Source of the DNA: RUG11237 sp050874665
Lineage (GTDB): Bacteria > Bacillota > Clostridia > Lachnospirales > Lachnospiraceae
Assembly (NCBI GenBank): GCA_050874665.1
Contig: JBNMLC010000037.1
Location: forward strand, 1 to 14,011
Length of the DNA: 14,011 nt
Direction of reading: 5' to 3'
Each line of letters starts with the position of its first letter. The stretch's first letter is position 1. Of the stretch, positions 6,840 through 14,011 are shown in pieces. The position numbers were made by a program, and so were the translations under genes. The notes under the pieces are model-generated. The model did no database searches, had not been told where the DNA came from, and saw only the letters and a program-made list of their open reading frames with translations.

Positions 6840-6989
6840 ATGAATAAAAATAGCAATAACTCTACTAATTCAGAAAATGAATATGACGACGGAAATATTC
6901 CTGACGTTGATTTACCCCAGGATTGTGATTCTGTAGAACCATTACCAGAATCAACCAGACCAAGAAAAGACGGTCCGGGCGGGGATTAA
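6840..6989 (+). CDS. Small acidic protein of unknown function (49 aa)
   Basis: I do not recognise this protein. The ATG at 6840 is chosen because AAAGGAGG at 6823-6830 lies 9 nt upstream; a longer frame from 6744 would run through the upstream inverted repeat and has no such site. The product is polar, rich in Asn, Asp, Glu, Ser and Pro, strongly acidic, with one Cys (position 29) and no membrane segment or signal peptide, so it is probably disordered. It ends in an unusual basic-then-glycine tail, PRKDGPGGD. The strong ribosome site and a terminator downstream support a real gene. It might be a precursor of a modified peptide or a small regulatory protein, but no modifying enzyme or transporter is next to it. 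Confidence 0.65.
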   Translation: MNKNSNNSTNSENEYDDGNIPDVDLPQDCDSVEPLPESTRPRKDGPGGD

Positions 6990-7025
6990 TTCAACTGATC
7001 CGTTGCCGTGCACAGCACATAAACT

Positions 7026-7071
7026 ACAGAAGCTTTCTGAGCAGAATTTAAACAGCCCAGAAAGCTTCTGT
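7026..7071 (+). terminator. Large hairpin after the small acidic protein gene
   Basis: Perfect 14-bp arms ACAGAAGCTTTCTG (7026-7039) and CAGAAAGCTTCTGT (7058-7071) enclose an 18-nt loop. It begins 36 bases after the stop codon. No T-tract follows at once; a second, T-tailed hairpin lies 10 bases further on, so the two may act as one terminator unit. Confidence 0.6.
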
Positions 7072-7080
7072 AATATCTTG

Positions 7081-7106
7081 GGAAGATAAATGCTTCCGTC
7101 TTTTTT
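7081..7106 (+). terminator. T-tailed hairpin after the small acidic protein gene
   Basis: A GGAAG/CTTCC stem (7081-7085 and 7093-7097) with a 7-nt loop is followed by GTC and six T residues. The stem is short, but with the larger hairpin upstream it makes a credible intrinsic terminator on the plus strand. Confidence 0.55.
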
Positions 7107-7193
7107 CTGCCAGTATACCTGTTAAATGATGAAATAATACTTAAACATAAGGTACTATATCAAATCTCTTTGTATTTCGAATATTTCCCGAAA

Positions 7194-7210
7194 CAGCATA
7201 ATATATGCTG
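7194..7210. promoter_or_regulatory. Short palindrome upstream of the DUF2935 gene
   Basis: CAGCATA and TATGCTG form a perfect 7-bp inverted repeat around ATA, about 40 bases before the start codon. It could be an operator or an early mRNA stem. I see no convincing -35/-10 pair in this leader. Confidence 0.3.
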
Positions 7211-7249
7211 CATATATTAAATTAGAGCTTTTTAGGAGTTAATAATATT

Positions 7250-8146
7250 ATGGAAGATTTTATTCGTATGTCACTGGATCTGCATCTGTTTTTTTTGCGC
7301 ATTATGAAGGAGCATGCAATATTCATGGAAGCTGCCTTCCAGAGAAAAGACAGTTCTTTTATAAGGACTGCAGATATGTACAAGGGAGAGTTTGAAAAAC
7401 TCCTTTTCGATGTGGTAAGAATGGCAAATATGGAAGTCAGCAGGGAAGTATTAGAGTCCGAAGAAATTGTCACCCCTTACACTTTAAAAACAGAGGAAAA
7501 AACTCAGAAATTCACAGGAATTTCCATTAATCGTAATATTACAGTTTTAGAACAACAATTGCGGTGGTGGGATCAATGTCAGGAAAGAAATTTAAATATA
7601 AATATGCGAGTAAAAAGTATAAACAAACGTGTCCTCGAACTTTTAGACGGCTTTATCGAATTTAAGGAAACGGTTTTAAAGGAAGTGGAAAGCTGCTGTA
7701 TGTATACCGCAAATTATCCGCTGCTTTTAAAGCATATTATCCGGGAGGCAAAGCTGTACAGAGACTTTGTAGTCGAACTAGAAACGAAGGGAACGATATG
7801 TGAAGAAAGCAGAAAAGAAAAATATGTATTTTGGAATCAGATTATGATGGAGCACGCTTTATTTATCCGGGGACTGCTTGATCCGGAAGAAAATGAGCTA
7901 ATTAAAACTGCAGATGAATTTGCCAGAGATTATGCAGAATTATTAAAAGAGGCTAAGGAAAAGAACGATTGTACTATGAATGGTCTGCTGTTAAAGACAA
8001 AGGAACTGACCTGGCGTTACCGGGAATTTAAAACTGCCGGAACCAAAGGAATCAGTAATTGTGAAATTTCCTCTATTATTCTGCCATTGCTGGCAGACCA
8101 CGTACTGCGAGAGGCTAACCACTATTTGCGATTACTGGAGGAATAG
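7250..8146 (+). CDS. DUF2935 domain protein, two helical repeats
   Basis: This 298-residue, all-helical soluble protein matches my memory of the DUF2935 family found in Clostridia and Bacilli, described as ferritin-like four-helix bundles with unknown role. It consists of two related halves. In the first, IMKEHAIFMEAAF (Glu21, His22) and LLLKHIIREAKLYRDF (His162, Glu166) are seen. In the second, IMMEHALFIRGLLDPEE (Glu201, His202) and LLADHVLREANHYLRLL (His284, Glu288) repeat the pattern. The paired EH and HxxxE motifs resemble metal ligands, which suggests a bound di-metal site per half; this is inference. An AGGAG site lies 11 nt before the ATG, a little far. There is no signal peptide. It is a single-gene unit ending at a strong terminator. 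Confidence 0.85.
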   Translation: MEDFIRMSLDLHLFFLRIMKEHAIFMEAAFQRKDSSFIRTADMYKGEFEKLLFDVVRMANMEVSREVLESEEIVTPYTLKTEEKTQKFTGISINRNITVLEQQLRWWDQCQERNLNINMRVKSINKRVLELLDGFIEFKETVLKEVESCCMYTANYPLLLKHIIREAKLYRDFVVELETKGTICEESRKEKYVFWNQIMMEHALFIRGLLDPEENELIKTADEFARDYAELLKEAKEKNDCTMNGLLLKTKELTWRYREFKTAGTKGISNCEISSIILPLLADHVLREANHYLRLLEE

Positions 8147-8173
8147 TGCCTTAGCAGAGTAATCTTAACAACA

Positions 8174-8211
8174 AAAAACTCAACCCCTAAATCCATAATG
8201 GTTGAGTTTTT
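8174..8211. terminator. Bidirectional intrinsic terminator
   Basis: Perfect 12-bp arms AAAAACTCAACC (8174-8185) and GGTTGAGTTTTT (8200-8211) enclose a 14-nt loop. The A-run and T-run at the ends give a T tail on both strands, so it would end the DUF2935 transcript on the plus strand and the tRNA transcript on the minus strand. Confidence 0.9.
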
Positions 8212-8219
8212 AATATTCA

Positions 8220-8306
8220 TGCCGGCGACCGGAATCGAACCGGTACGGGAGTATAAGTCCCGCAGGATTTTAAGTCCTGTGCGTCTGCCAGTTCCGCCAC
8301 GCCGGC
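8220..8306 (-). tRNA. tRNA-Leu (anticodon UAA)
   Basis: The 87-nt minus-strand sequence folds as a class II tRNA. It has a 7-bp acceptor stem GCCGGCG/CGCCGGC, an anticodon arm CAGGA-CTTAAAA-TCCTG giving anticodon UAA, a long variable arm with a CGGGA/TCCCG stem, and a T arm ACCGG-TTCGATT-CCGGT. The discriminator base is A, as in other leucine tRNAs. CCA is not encoded, so it must be added after transcription. It is the second gene of a pair with tRNA-Tyr, 25 nt downstream of it. Confidence 0.97.
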
Positions 8307-8331
8307 TTGGCTATAAGCACCTTAGTGCTAA

Positions 8332-8413
8332 TGGATGGAGGTGGATTCGAACCACCGAAGCAATTTGCAGCAGATTTACAGTCTGTCCCCTTTGGCCACT
8401 CGGGAATCCATCC
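8332..8413 (-). tRNA. tRNA-Tyr (anticodon GUA)
   Basis: The 82-nt minus-strand sequence folds as a bacterial class II tRNA-Tyr. It has an acceptor stem GGATGGA/TCCATCC, a D arm with CCCGAGTGGCCAAAGGG, the anticodon loop CTGTAAA (anticodon GUA), a long variable arm, and a T arm GGTGG-TTCGAAT-CCACC. The outermost pair of the anticodon stem is A-C rather than a Watson-Crick pair (ACAGA with TCTGC). CCA is not encoded. It is the first gene of the Tyr-Leu pair. Confidence 0.97.
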
Positions 8414-8416
8414 ATA

Positions 8417-8438
8417 AGGGTTAAGCAAAGTTAACCCT
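8417..8438 (-). promoter_or_regulatory. Leader hairpin before tRNA-Tyr
   Basis: AGGGTTAA and TTAACCCT form a perfect 8-bp stem around a 6-nt loop, ending 3 bases before the tRNA-Tyr 5' end. It lies in the expected 5' leader of the tRNA precursor, so it may guide processing of the 5' end. Confidence 0.5.
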
Positions 8439-8449
8439 GACAATATATA

Positions 8450-8478
8450 GTTATATCATAAACCAACGCGAATTGCAA
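8450..8478 (-). promoter_or_regulatory. Putative promoter of the tRNA-Tyr/tRNA-Leu unit
   Basis: TTGCAA (8478-8473) and TATAAC (8455-8450) are 17 nt apart. This places the start about 30 bases before tRNA-Tyr. No strong terminator is visible between the alpha-glycosidase stop codon and this promoter, so some read-through from the upstream operon is possible. Confidence 0.6.
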
Positions 8479-8524
8479 CAATTTTTTGTACATTTTCAAA
8501 AATAATTACACAACCAACTATTCG

Positions 8525-10630
8525 CTAATCTTCGCTGTTACGATGTCGAAGTACAATTCCGGAAAATGCCGGAAGGTCTATAGACACAATACCATTTCGT
8601 ACCGTATACTCTACCCTGCCAATGGAATAATACGAATCTGTGCTAAACATAATACGTTTCATAGTGGATTCCATTGGTACACCAAGCTCCCATACGGGAA
8701 GCTCTATATATTTTTCTTTATCCAGATTGTTAAACGCAACTGCTATTTGTTCTTCATTATCAAATCTTCCGTATGCAATATGTTGATAGTCTGCACCTAA
8801 AAATTTTAAAGAACCATACTTTAAGCAGGCATTTCTCTTATGCATACGGATTGCCTCTCTGTGGAAATCAATCAGCTCATAATCCTCTCTACCCCAAGGG
8901 TATGTTCTTCGGTTATCCGGATCTGTGAATCCACACAAGCCTGCTTCATCGCCATAGTATAGCGTTGGTGCTCCCGGCCACGTCATCTGCATAATTACAG
9001 CTTCACGAAATACTGCTTTATTAACACCTTCATTTGCCGCTTCCGGTCCCAGTGTATTAATTCTTCCCACTTTATGATTTGTTCTTGTCAAAAATCTTGA
9101 ATGATCATGATTCGATAATTCGTTCATGGCAACCTGCAGCGAAGGGGTTGCAAAGCTGGCCATATGATGTTTCATCGCACCTATAAAAGAATCCGCATTT
9201 CCATAAAGTCCCTCTTCTCTGGAATCACTATGTTTTTCCATTCCGGTAAAAAACCACGTCAAAGGCTCCATAAATGCATCATAGTTCATAACTGTATCCC
9301 ATTCGTCTCCCTGCAGCCACTCATTTGGATTTCCATAATGTTCTGCCAGAATAATCGCATCCGGATTTGCACTTTTTACAGCCTTTCTAAAGTCTTTCCA
9401 GAATTTATGATTAAACTCACCACTGTGTCCCAAATCTGCCGCTACATCAAGACGCCAGCCATCTACATTATAAGGTGGTGACACCCATTTCTTTGCAATA
9501 TTTAAAATATATTCATATAATTTATCCGAGCCTTCATAATTTAGTTTTGGCAACGTATCATGTCCCCACCAGCCATCATACGTATGGTTGTATGGCCATC
9601 TGTCCTCATGGAAGCTAAAAAAGCTGTTATACGGGCTGTTTTTATCCACATAAGCACCTTTCTCGTATCCCTCCTGGTTTTCATAAATACGCTCCCGGTC
9701 CATCCATTTATTAAAAGAACCGCAATGATTAAATACACCATCTAAGATTACTTTCATGCCTCTTTTATGGATTTCCTCCACTAATTCAGCAAAAAACTGA
9801 TTACTTGCCTCTAAATTAGCCTTATCCGTCACACGCTTAATGTACTTGGTTGCCCTGGAATTTTCATACACTCCTTCCGGTAACGGTTCTCCGCCATCAC
9901 TCACAATTTTTCCATAATGAGGGTCAATGTAATCATAATCCTGACTGTCATATTTGTGATTTGACGGAGATACAAACAATGGATTAAAATAAATAACCTC
10001 TACTCCGAGATTCTGCAAATAATCCAATTTGTCCCAGACTCCCTGCAAATCGCCTCCATAGAAAGAACGCACATCCATATTAGACGGATACTGATACCAG
10101 TCCTTTACCTGGACTACATTATCTCCAATATAATTATATTCTCTGTCCACTACGTCATTGGTCGTATCACCATTGCAAAAGCGGTCTACAAAAATCTGAT
10201 AAATTACGGCACCTTTTGCCCAGTTCGGTGTATGGAATCCGGGATAAATGGAAAATGCATAATATGGCTCAATATGTTTTGTAACGCCTAATTTATTAAA
10301 ATAGCAATTAAAGTTACCGGAACGCACCTCAAAATAATAACGTACCGTCTTCTCTCCTACCTGAAAAATTCCTCTATAATAATCAAAAGCTCCTTCTGAT
10401 TTGAACTTTTCCATTTTATAGTTTCCGGCATCTGTGATAATAATAACCTCATCTACATTATCTCTTCCTGTCCGAAAGTAAACTGTAACCTCGTCTCCCA
10501 CATTCGGTTCCATCGGCTGTAAATATCCTGCTGTAGCATCACTAAACAATGCACGTCTGTTTAATACCGGACGCATAGTAGTTATATATATCTGTTTTTT
10601 TTCATATTCGCTCAAATTACTGATATTCAT
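8525..10630 (-). CDS. Cytoplasmic GH13 alpha-glycosidase (neopullulanase/cyclomaltodextrinase-like)
   Basis: This 701-residue protein has no signal peptide, so it would act inside the cell on imported malto-oligosaccharides or cyclodextrins. Residues about 20-128 form an N-terminal beta-sandwich like those of neopullulanase-type enzymes. The barrel starts at WAKGAVIYQIFVDRF (137-151). The conserved regions are DGVFNH (297-302), DGWRLD with nucleophile Asp395, LAEHYG with acid/base Glu430, and SNHD with Asp509. A C-terminal beta domain closes the protein (about 605-698). It starts 12 nt after the DUF4129 gene with its own AAAGGGAG site, so it is the last gene of the moxR-led operon. Exact specificity (neopullulanase, cyclomaltodextrinase or alpha-glucosidase) cannot be told from motifs alone. 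Confidence 0.93.
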   Translation of the reverse strand: MNISNLSEYEKKQIYITTMRPVLNRRALFSDATAGYLQPMEPNVGDEVTVYFRTGRDNVDEVIIITDAGNYKMEKFKSEGAFDYYRGIFQVGEKTVRYYFEVRSGNFNCYFNKLGVTKHIEPYYAFSIYPGFHTPNWAKGAVIYQIFVDRFCNGDTTNDVVDREYNYIGDNVVQVKDWYQYPSNMDVRSFYGGDLQGVWDKLDYLQNLGVEVIYFNPLFVSPSNHKYDSQDYDYIDPHYGKIVSDGGEPLPEGVYENSRATKYIKRVTDKANLEASNQFFAELVEEIHKRGMKVILDGVFNHCGSFNKWMDRERIYENQEGYEKGAYVDKNSPYNSFFSFHEDRWPYNHTYDGWWGHDTLPKLNYEGSDKLYEYILNIAKKWVSPPYNVDGWRLDVAADLGHSGEFNHKFWKDFRKAVKSANPDAIILAEHYGNPNEWLQGDEWDTVMNYDAFMEPLTWFFTGMEKHSDSREEGLYGNADSFIGAMKHHMASFATPSLQVAMNELSNHDHSRFLTRTNHKVGRINTLGPEAANEGVNKAVFREAVIMQMTWPGAPTLYYGDEAGLCGFTDPDNRRTYPWGREDYELIDFHREAIRMHKRNACLKYGSLKFLGADYQHIAYGRFDNEEQIAVAFNNLDKEKYIELPVWELGVPMESTMKRIMFSTDSYYSIGRVEYTVRNGIVSIDLPAFSGIVLRHRNSED

Positions 10631-10642
10631 AATAAACTCCCT

Positions 10643-11830
10643 TTATTTATGATATTGTTTCTCCACGGACTTATATCGGTCTAAATCTTCTTTCCGACAA
10701 CCCTCTTTACTATATCTTGCTTCTTCATAAAGATTATGTAATATACTTTCACTCCCCTTTTCCTGCCATTGTGCCATAATTTCTAACTCATAAGGAGTTG
10801 CCCAGTTCGGTATTCTTGTTTTCATACCCGACTTTATTTTTTTCTTATACATCTTCCGCACCATAGCATTGACAGAATCTTCTTTTTGATTTTCCCGCTG
10901 TCTTGACGAATGCCTATAAAAAGAACTTACTTCCTCTTCTTTTTTGATAAATTCTACCATATCTCCGTCATCTTTTCTATCTCTTTTTAAATAACAATAG
11001 ATTGAATATAACAAAAAGAGCAGTAAAAGCATAAGTACAACCACAAGTATTACTTTCCATATCTGCTCCAAAGCATGATTTACCTGATACGAATGCTTCG
11101 GAAGTTTATTGTCTTGCTTAACCGGTATTGTTCCATAATCATACACAAAATCCGGCATTGCCCCCTGCACGCCATCCGGTGCAATCTTTATCATACCACT
11201 ACCCAGTCGTTCCAGGAAAGCATGCAGCCTGCCGCTAAGATAGGTCGCAAGTCTTTCATTTCTTCCTAAAAACATACCAAATACTACCCATAAAATCACT
11301 CCGGATACTGACATAAAAAACGTTTTCCCCAGTTGCACCACCGGAAGTCTTTCCAATCGGCTATGTAATTTTTTAAAATTTCTCATATTCTCATTGGAAA
11401 GATACAACAGATACAAAATCACATAGCTGACTCCAAAAATCTGTAATGCCTGTTGTCCGGAATACCCTGTAAATTCCATCGGAATATAGCACAAAAGCAG
11501 AAACAAAAGCCATGTCGGACTAATTTCTGCAAAAAAAGTCCTTTTCTCAGAGGCCGACTGTATTGTATACACAATCACCATGACTGCAATAAACACAGTA
11601 AACATAATTTGTTCTGCCATATTTTTGCACAAGAGAACAACAATAATCTCTGACATCATGCCAACCAGCAAAAAGCCAAATCTTTTCTTACATAGGCCTC
11701 CAAGCAGTGAAATTCCAAAAGTAATTCCCGCAAGTAACAGACACCCAAAACGTTTTTCACTGTAAAATGTAAAATACATTCCATATTCCAGTAAAAGGAA
11801 ATGAAAACATACCAGTATTTTTTCTGTCAT
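10643..11830 (-). CDS. Multi-pass membrane protein with C-terminal DUF4129-like domain
   Basis: This 395-residue protein has about seven hydrophobic segments in residues 1-190, a likely extracytoplasmic loop (190-256), one more membrane span (about 257-280), and a charged cytoplasmic tail. The tail ends with a DUF4129-like pattern: TPYELEIMAQ, then LHNLYEEARYSKE (about 345-376). DUF4129 proteins usually sit with MoxR and DUF58 proteins, often fused to a transglutaminase domain. No transglutaminase Cys-His-Asp domain is seen here. The ATG at 11830 is chosen because GGGAGGTG lies 8 nt upstream and the start overlaps the preceding stop as TAATG, which implies translational coupling. A GTG at 11848 would swallow that ribosome site. 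The role is probably in the cell envelope; function is not known. Confidence 0.82.
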   Translation of the reverse strand: MTEKILVCFHFLLLEYGMYFTFYSEKRFGCLLLAGITFGISLLGGLCKKRFGFLLVGMMSEIIVVLLCKNMAEQIMFTVFIAVMVIVYTIQSASEKRTFFAEISPTWLLFLLLCYIPMEFTGYSGQQALQIFGVSYVILYLLYLSNENMRNFKKLHSRLERLPVVQLGKTFFMSVSGVILWVVFGMFLGRNERLATYLSGRLHAFLERLGSGMIKIAPDGVQGAMPDFVYDYGTIPVKQDNKLPKHSYQVNHALEQIWKVILVVVLMLLLLFLLYSIYCYLKRDRKDDGDMVEFIKKEEEVSSFYRHSSRQRENQKEDSVNAMVRKMYKKKIKSGMKTRIPNWATPYELEIMAQWQEKGSESILHNLYEEARYSKEGCRKEDLDRYKSVEKQYHK

Positions 11831-12987
11831 TATGATTTCACCTCCCACAGAATTTCATGCACACCCTCCACAGAGGAAAACTCTTCCTCCTCTCCTGTGA
11901 TGCTTTTATGATATGGTATAATATGCATACAGGAATTACAAATGAACTCTGACTGACCACTACACTCCCTTGCATACGCTTTTAACAGTTCCCCATAGTT
12001 CTCTTTTCTATTCTTAGAAATCAATAAGAAAACACCTATGCCTTTCGATATGTTTTTTGTTGCCCTTTGAAATGTTTCCGTTAATTCTTCATATCCCTTC
12101 GAAAGATTTATCTCCGCCATTTTCCGATGAATTTGATGAAGCTTATCGGTACTTTTTCCTGCCAAAACACTGATTGGTTGTTTCTCTTTTTCCCCGTATG
12201 CATTTGTATACACTACCACATCAGCTCCGGACTTCAATATTCTTCCGGCCAGGGAGGATACAAGGCGAATTCCCTCTTCTGCAAGATTTTCCTGTTTCCA
12301 GATTCCCTTATCGGAAACATCTAGAAATATCGTTACATTCCCGGCAAAGGAAGAATCATACGTATTCACCATCAGATTTTGTCCCTTAGCACTTGCCTTC
12401 CAGTTGATTTTTTTCCATTCATCGCCCTGTGCATATTCGCGTATTCCGGAAAATTGCAATGGATCTTCATATAATCTGTCTCTGCTCATCAGCATTCCAT
12501 AGATTTTCTGCATCAGTATATTCAGTCTGTCGGTAGGAATATGTCTTGGATACACATAAATTTCTGTATTCTGAGGCATTTCTAAATAGTATTTATCCGT
12601 CATCAGAAAATCATATATAGTAATGTCCGCCGTTTTTATCTTAAAGTGTCCTCTTTTCACACCGATAAATGCAATTGTTCTGGTAATTCTCTGGTTCCAA
12701 AGTATAGAAAAAACTTCTCTTTTCCCTGTAGTATCGGTAACCATAGTATTTTCCTGTGATTCGAATTGCAAACCCTTTCCCGTCTGAAAGGAAACATGCA
12801 CCACCGGAAGCGGCAAAAGCTTGCGATTCTCAATCACTTCTTTTATAACTGATTTTTCCCCCTCTTCTATATAATAATCTCCAAAATCTATCTTTACCTG
12901 CAGACCTTTTTTGTATTTTTTGCGAAAAATCATTTTTTGTAAAAAATAAAATAGAGCAGCAGTACAAAACATAAGTACAAGAAGCAT
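11830..12987 (-). CDS. DUF58 domain protein, MoxR partner
   Basis: This 385-residue protein has an N-terminal hydrophobic anchor (residues 1-20), a beta-rich region (about 30-150), the DUF58 signature GIREYAQGDEWKKINWKASAK (181-201), and a vWA-like segment beginning VTIFLDVSD (218-226). The DxS in that segment recalls a metal-binding vWA motif. DUF58 proteins are frequent partners of MoxR ATPases and are thought to act in membrane or complex assembly. The gene begins 8 nt after the moxR stop with an AGGAG site, and its stop overlaps the next start. That spacing shows a tightly coupled operon. Confidence 0.9.
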   Translation of the reverse strand: MLLVLMFCTAALFYFLQKMIFRKKYKKGLQVKIDFGDYYIEEGEKSVIKEVIENRKLLPLPVVHVSFQTGKGLQFESQENTMVTDTTGKREVFSILWNQRITRTIAFIGVKRGHFKIKTADITIYDFLMTDKYYLEMPQNTEIYVYPRHIPTDRLNILMQKIYGMLMSRDRLYEDPLQFSGIREYAQGDEWKKINWKASAKGQNLMVNTYDSSFAGNVTIFLDVSDKGIWKQENLAEEGIRLVSSLAGRILKSGADVVVYTNAYGEKEKQPISVLAGKSTDKLHQIHRKMAEINLSKGYEELTETFQRATKNISKGIGVFLLISKNRKENYGELLKAYARECSGQSEFICNSCMHIIPYHKSITGEEEEFSSVEGVHEILWEVKS

Positions 12988-12995
12988 AATCTCTC

Positions 12996-13934
12996 CTATC
13001 TGCCCTTCCAGTCCTCCGTCGGGAGCGGTGTGGTCTTTAACAATTCTTCTATCACTGTCACTGCGTAATCCGTCTTAAGACTGCTGCCGCCAATCTGGAT
13101 TCTGTGGGCAAGCACAGGAACAGCTACTGTCTTAATATCCTCCGGCACCACATAATCACGTTCCCGTACTACTGCATATGCTCTTGCAGCATTCAGTAAT
13201 GCCATTGTTCCCCTCGGACTGACACCGCACAGCACATCACGATGCCTCCTGCTTGCCTGCACCAATTCTGCAATGTATTCTATCAACACCGGATGGATAA
13301 AAATCTCCCGGCTCTTTTTCTGTAATGTTATTATATCCTCTTTCGCTACTACACTTTCTAGCTTTTCTAGCGGCTCTTCCTTCAAAAAGCGCTGCATCAT
13401 CTGTATCTCTTCCTCTTTTTCCGGCAGTCCCATAGATAATTTCATTAAAAATCGGTCCATTTGTGCCTCAGGAAGTGGAAATGTTCCCAATGTTTCTAAT
13501 GGATTCTGCGTGGCAATGACAAGAAACGGTTCTTCTAGTCTGTAAGTTACCCCTTCCACGCTGACCTGCCGTTCTTCCATAGCCTCTAAAAGTCCTGCCT
13601 GTGTCCTCGGAGTGGCTCTGTTAATCTCATCTGCCAATACAATATTAGAAAACACAGGTCCTTTCCGAAAATAAAACTCTCCCTCTTTTTGACGATAATA
13701 ATTAATTCCTGTAATATCCGAGGGCAGTAAATCGGGTGTAAACTGGATTCTCGCAAAGCAACCCTCCATAGATTTAGCAAGTGTTTTAGCAAGCAATGTC
13801 TTTCCCGTCCCCGGCACGTCCTCTAACAAGACATGTCCCTTTGCCACAATTGCTGTCAAAAGTAAATCTACTACGGTATCTTTCCCTACAATCACCTTAG
13901 CGATATTATCTTTTATCTTTTTAATCTCGTCCAT
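12996..13934 (-). CDS. MoxR family AAA+ ATPase
   Basis: This 312-residue ATPase is of typical MoxR length. Walker A is EDVPGTGKT (38-46), Walker B is IVLADEIN (98-105), sensor 1 is ATQNP (141-145), an arginine-finger candidate is Arg161 in QMDRF, and sensor 2 is GVSPRGT with Arg241. MoxR proteins act as chaperone-like ATPases for partners encoded next to them, here DUF58 and DUF4129 proteins. The ATG at 13934 is chosen because AAAGGGG lies 8 nt upstream. A longer frame starting with TTG at 14006 would begin exactly on the -35 box of the promoter, so it is rejected. It is the first gene of the four-gene operon. Confidence 0.95.
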   Translation of the reverse strand: MDEIKKIKDNIAKVIVGKDTVVDLLLTAIVAKGHVLLEDVPGTGKTLLAKTLAKSMEGCFARIQFTPDLLPSDITGINYYRQKEGEFYFRKGPVFSNIVLADEINRATPRTQAGLLEAMEERQVSVEGVTYRLEEPFLVIATQNPLETLGTFPLPEAQMDRFLMKLSMGLPEKEEEIQMMQRFLKEEPLEKLESVVAKEDIITLQKKSREIFIHPVLIEYIAELVQASRRHRDVLCGVSPRGTMALLNAARAYAVVRERDYVVPEDIKTVAVPVLAHRIQIGGSSLKTDYAVTVIEELLKTTPLPTEDWKGR

Positions 13935-13977
13935 TTTACTACCCCTTTCTGTAAAATCCTTCTTTCGTGTATTCCCT

Positions 13978-14006
13978 ATTATAATCTGATTTTTGTAAAC
14001 TTTCAA
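13978..14006 (-). promoter_or_regulatory. Strong sigma-A promoter of the moxR operon
   Basis: TTGAAA (14006-14001) and TATAAT (13983-13978) are 17 nt apart on the minus strand, near the housekeeping consensus. The start of transcription would be close to 13970, giving a leader of about 37 nt to the moxR ATG. Confidence 0.85.
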
Positions 14007-14011
14007 GACAA

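Noticed and set aside
8198..8434. Plus-strand open frame across the tRNA region
   Set aside because: It covers the complements of both tRNA genes and a terminator; the apparent protein is a common mis-annotation of antisense tRNA DNA.
9541..9745. Small open frames on both strands inside the alpha-glycosidase gene
   Set aside because: They lie wholly within the GH13 reading frame, which carries all catalytic motifs, and have no ribosome sites.

Overview
The window looks like chromosomal DNA of a low-GC Gram-positive anaerobe, most likely a starch-degrading member of the Lachnospiraceae or a related Clostridia lineage. The reasons are AT-rich intergenic DNA, strong GGAGG ribosome sites, sigma-A-type promoters, secreted amylase proteins with CBM26-like starch-binding modules on proline/threonine linkers, an NYN-LOTUS protein, a DUF2935 protein, and tRNA genes without an encoded CCA. 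Species cannot be fixed from the sequence alone.

Layout. 1-1161 (-) is the 5' part of a secreted protein carrying at least three CBM26-like modules, cut by the window edge. It starts at GTG. 1259-4186 (-) is a complete secreted GH13 alpha-amylase with two CBM26-like modules. The two genes are adjacent paralogues in their N-terminal parts. A putative promoter and a cluster of inverted repeats lie upstream of the amylase (4254-4379). 4395-5447 (-) encodes an NYN nuclease-like domain fused to two LOTUS/OST-HTH-like domains. 5611-5925 (+) is a thioredoxin. 6030-6683 (-) is a short-type transaldolase. 6840-6989 (+) is a 49-residue acidic protein of unknown function. 7250-8146 (+) is a DUF2935 helical protein made of two similar halves. 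A bidirectional terminator separates it from a tRNA-Tyr/tRNA-Leu pair on the minus strand. From 14006 down to 8525 runs a minus-strand operon: MoxR ATPase, DUF58 protein, DUF4129-type membrane protein, then a cytoplasmic GH13 alpha-glycosidase, behind a near-consensus promoter.

How the genes fit together. The clearest theme is starch use: secreted amylase proteins that bind and cut starch outside the cell, and a signal-less GH13 enzyme that would process imported malto-oligosaccharides inside. The transaldolase would serve the non-oxidative pentose phosphate pathway. The MoxR/DUF58/DUF4129 trio is a widespread envelope-associated module of poorly known function; here it lacks the usual transglutaminase and is followed by an amylase-family gene. 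I see no CRISPR array, insertion sequence, phage or obvious defence island. The least explained items are the small acidic protein, the NYN-LOTUS protein, the palindrome cluster upstream of the amylase, and the hairpin/repeat sequences flanking the transaldolase gene.
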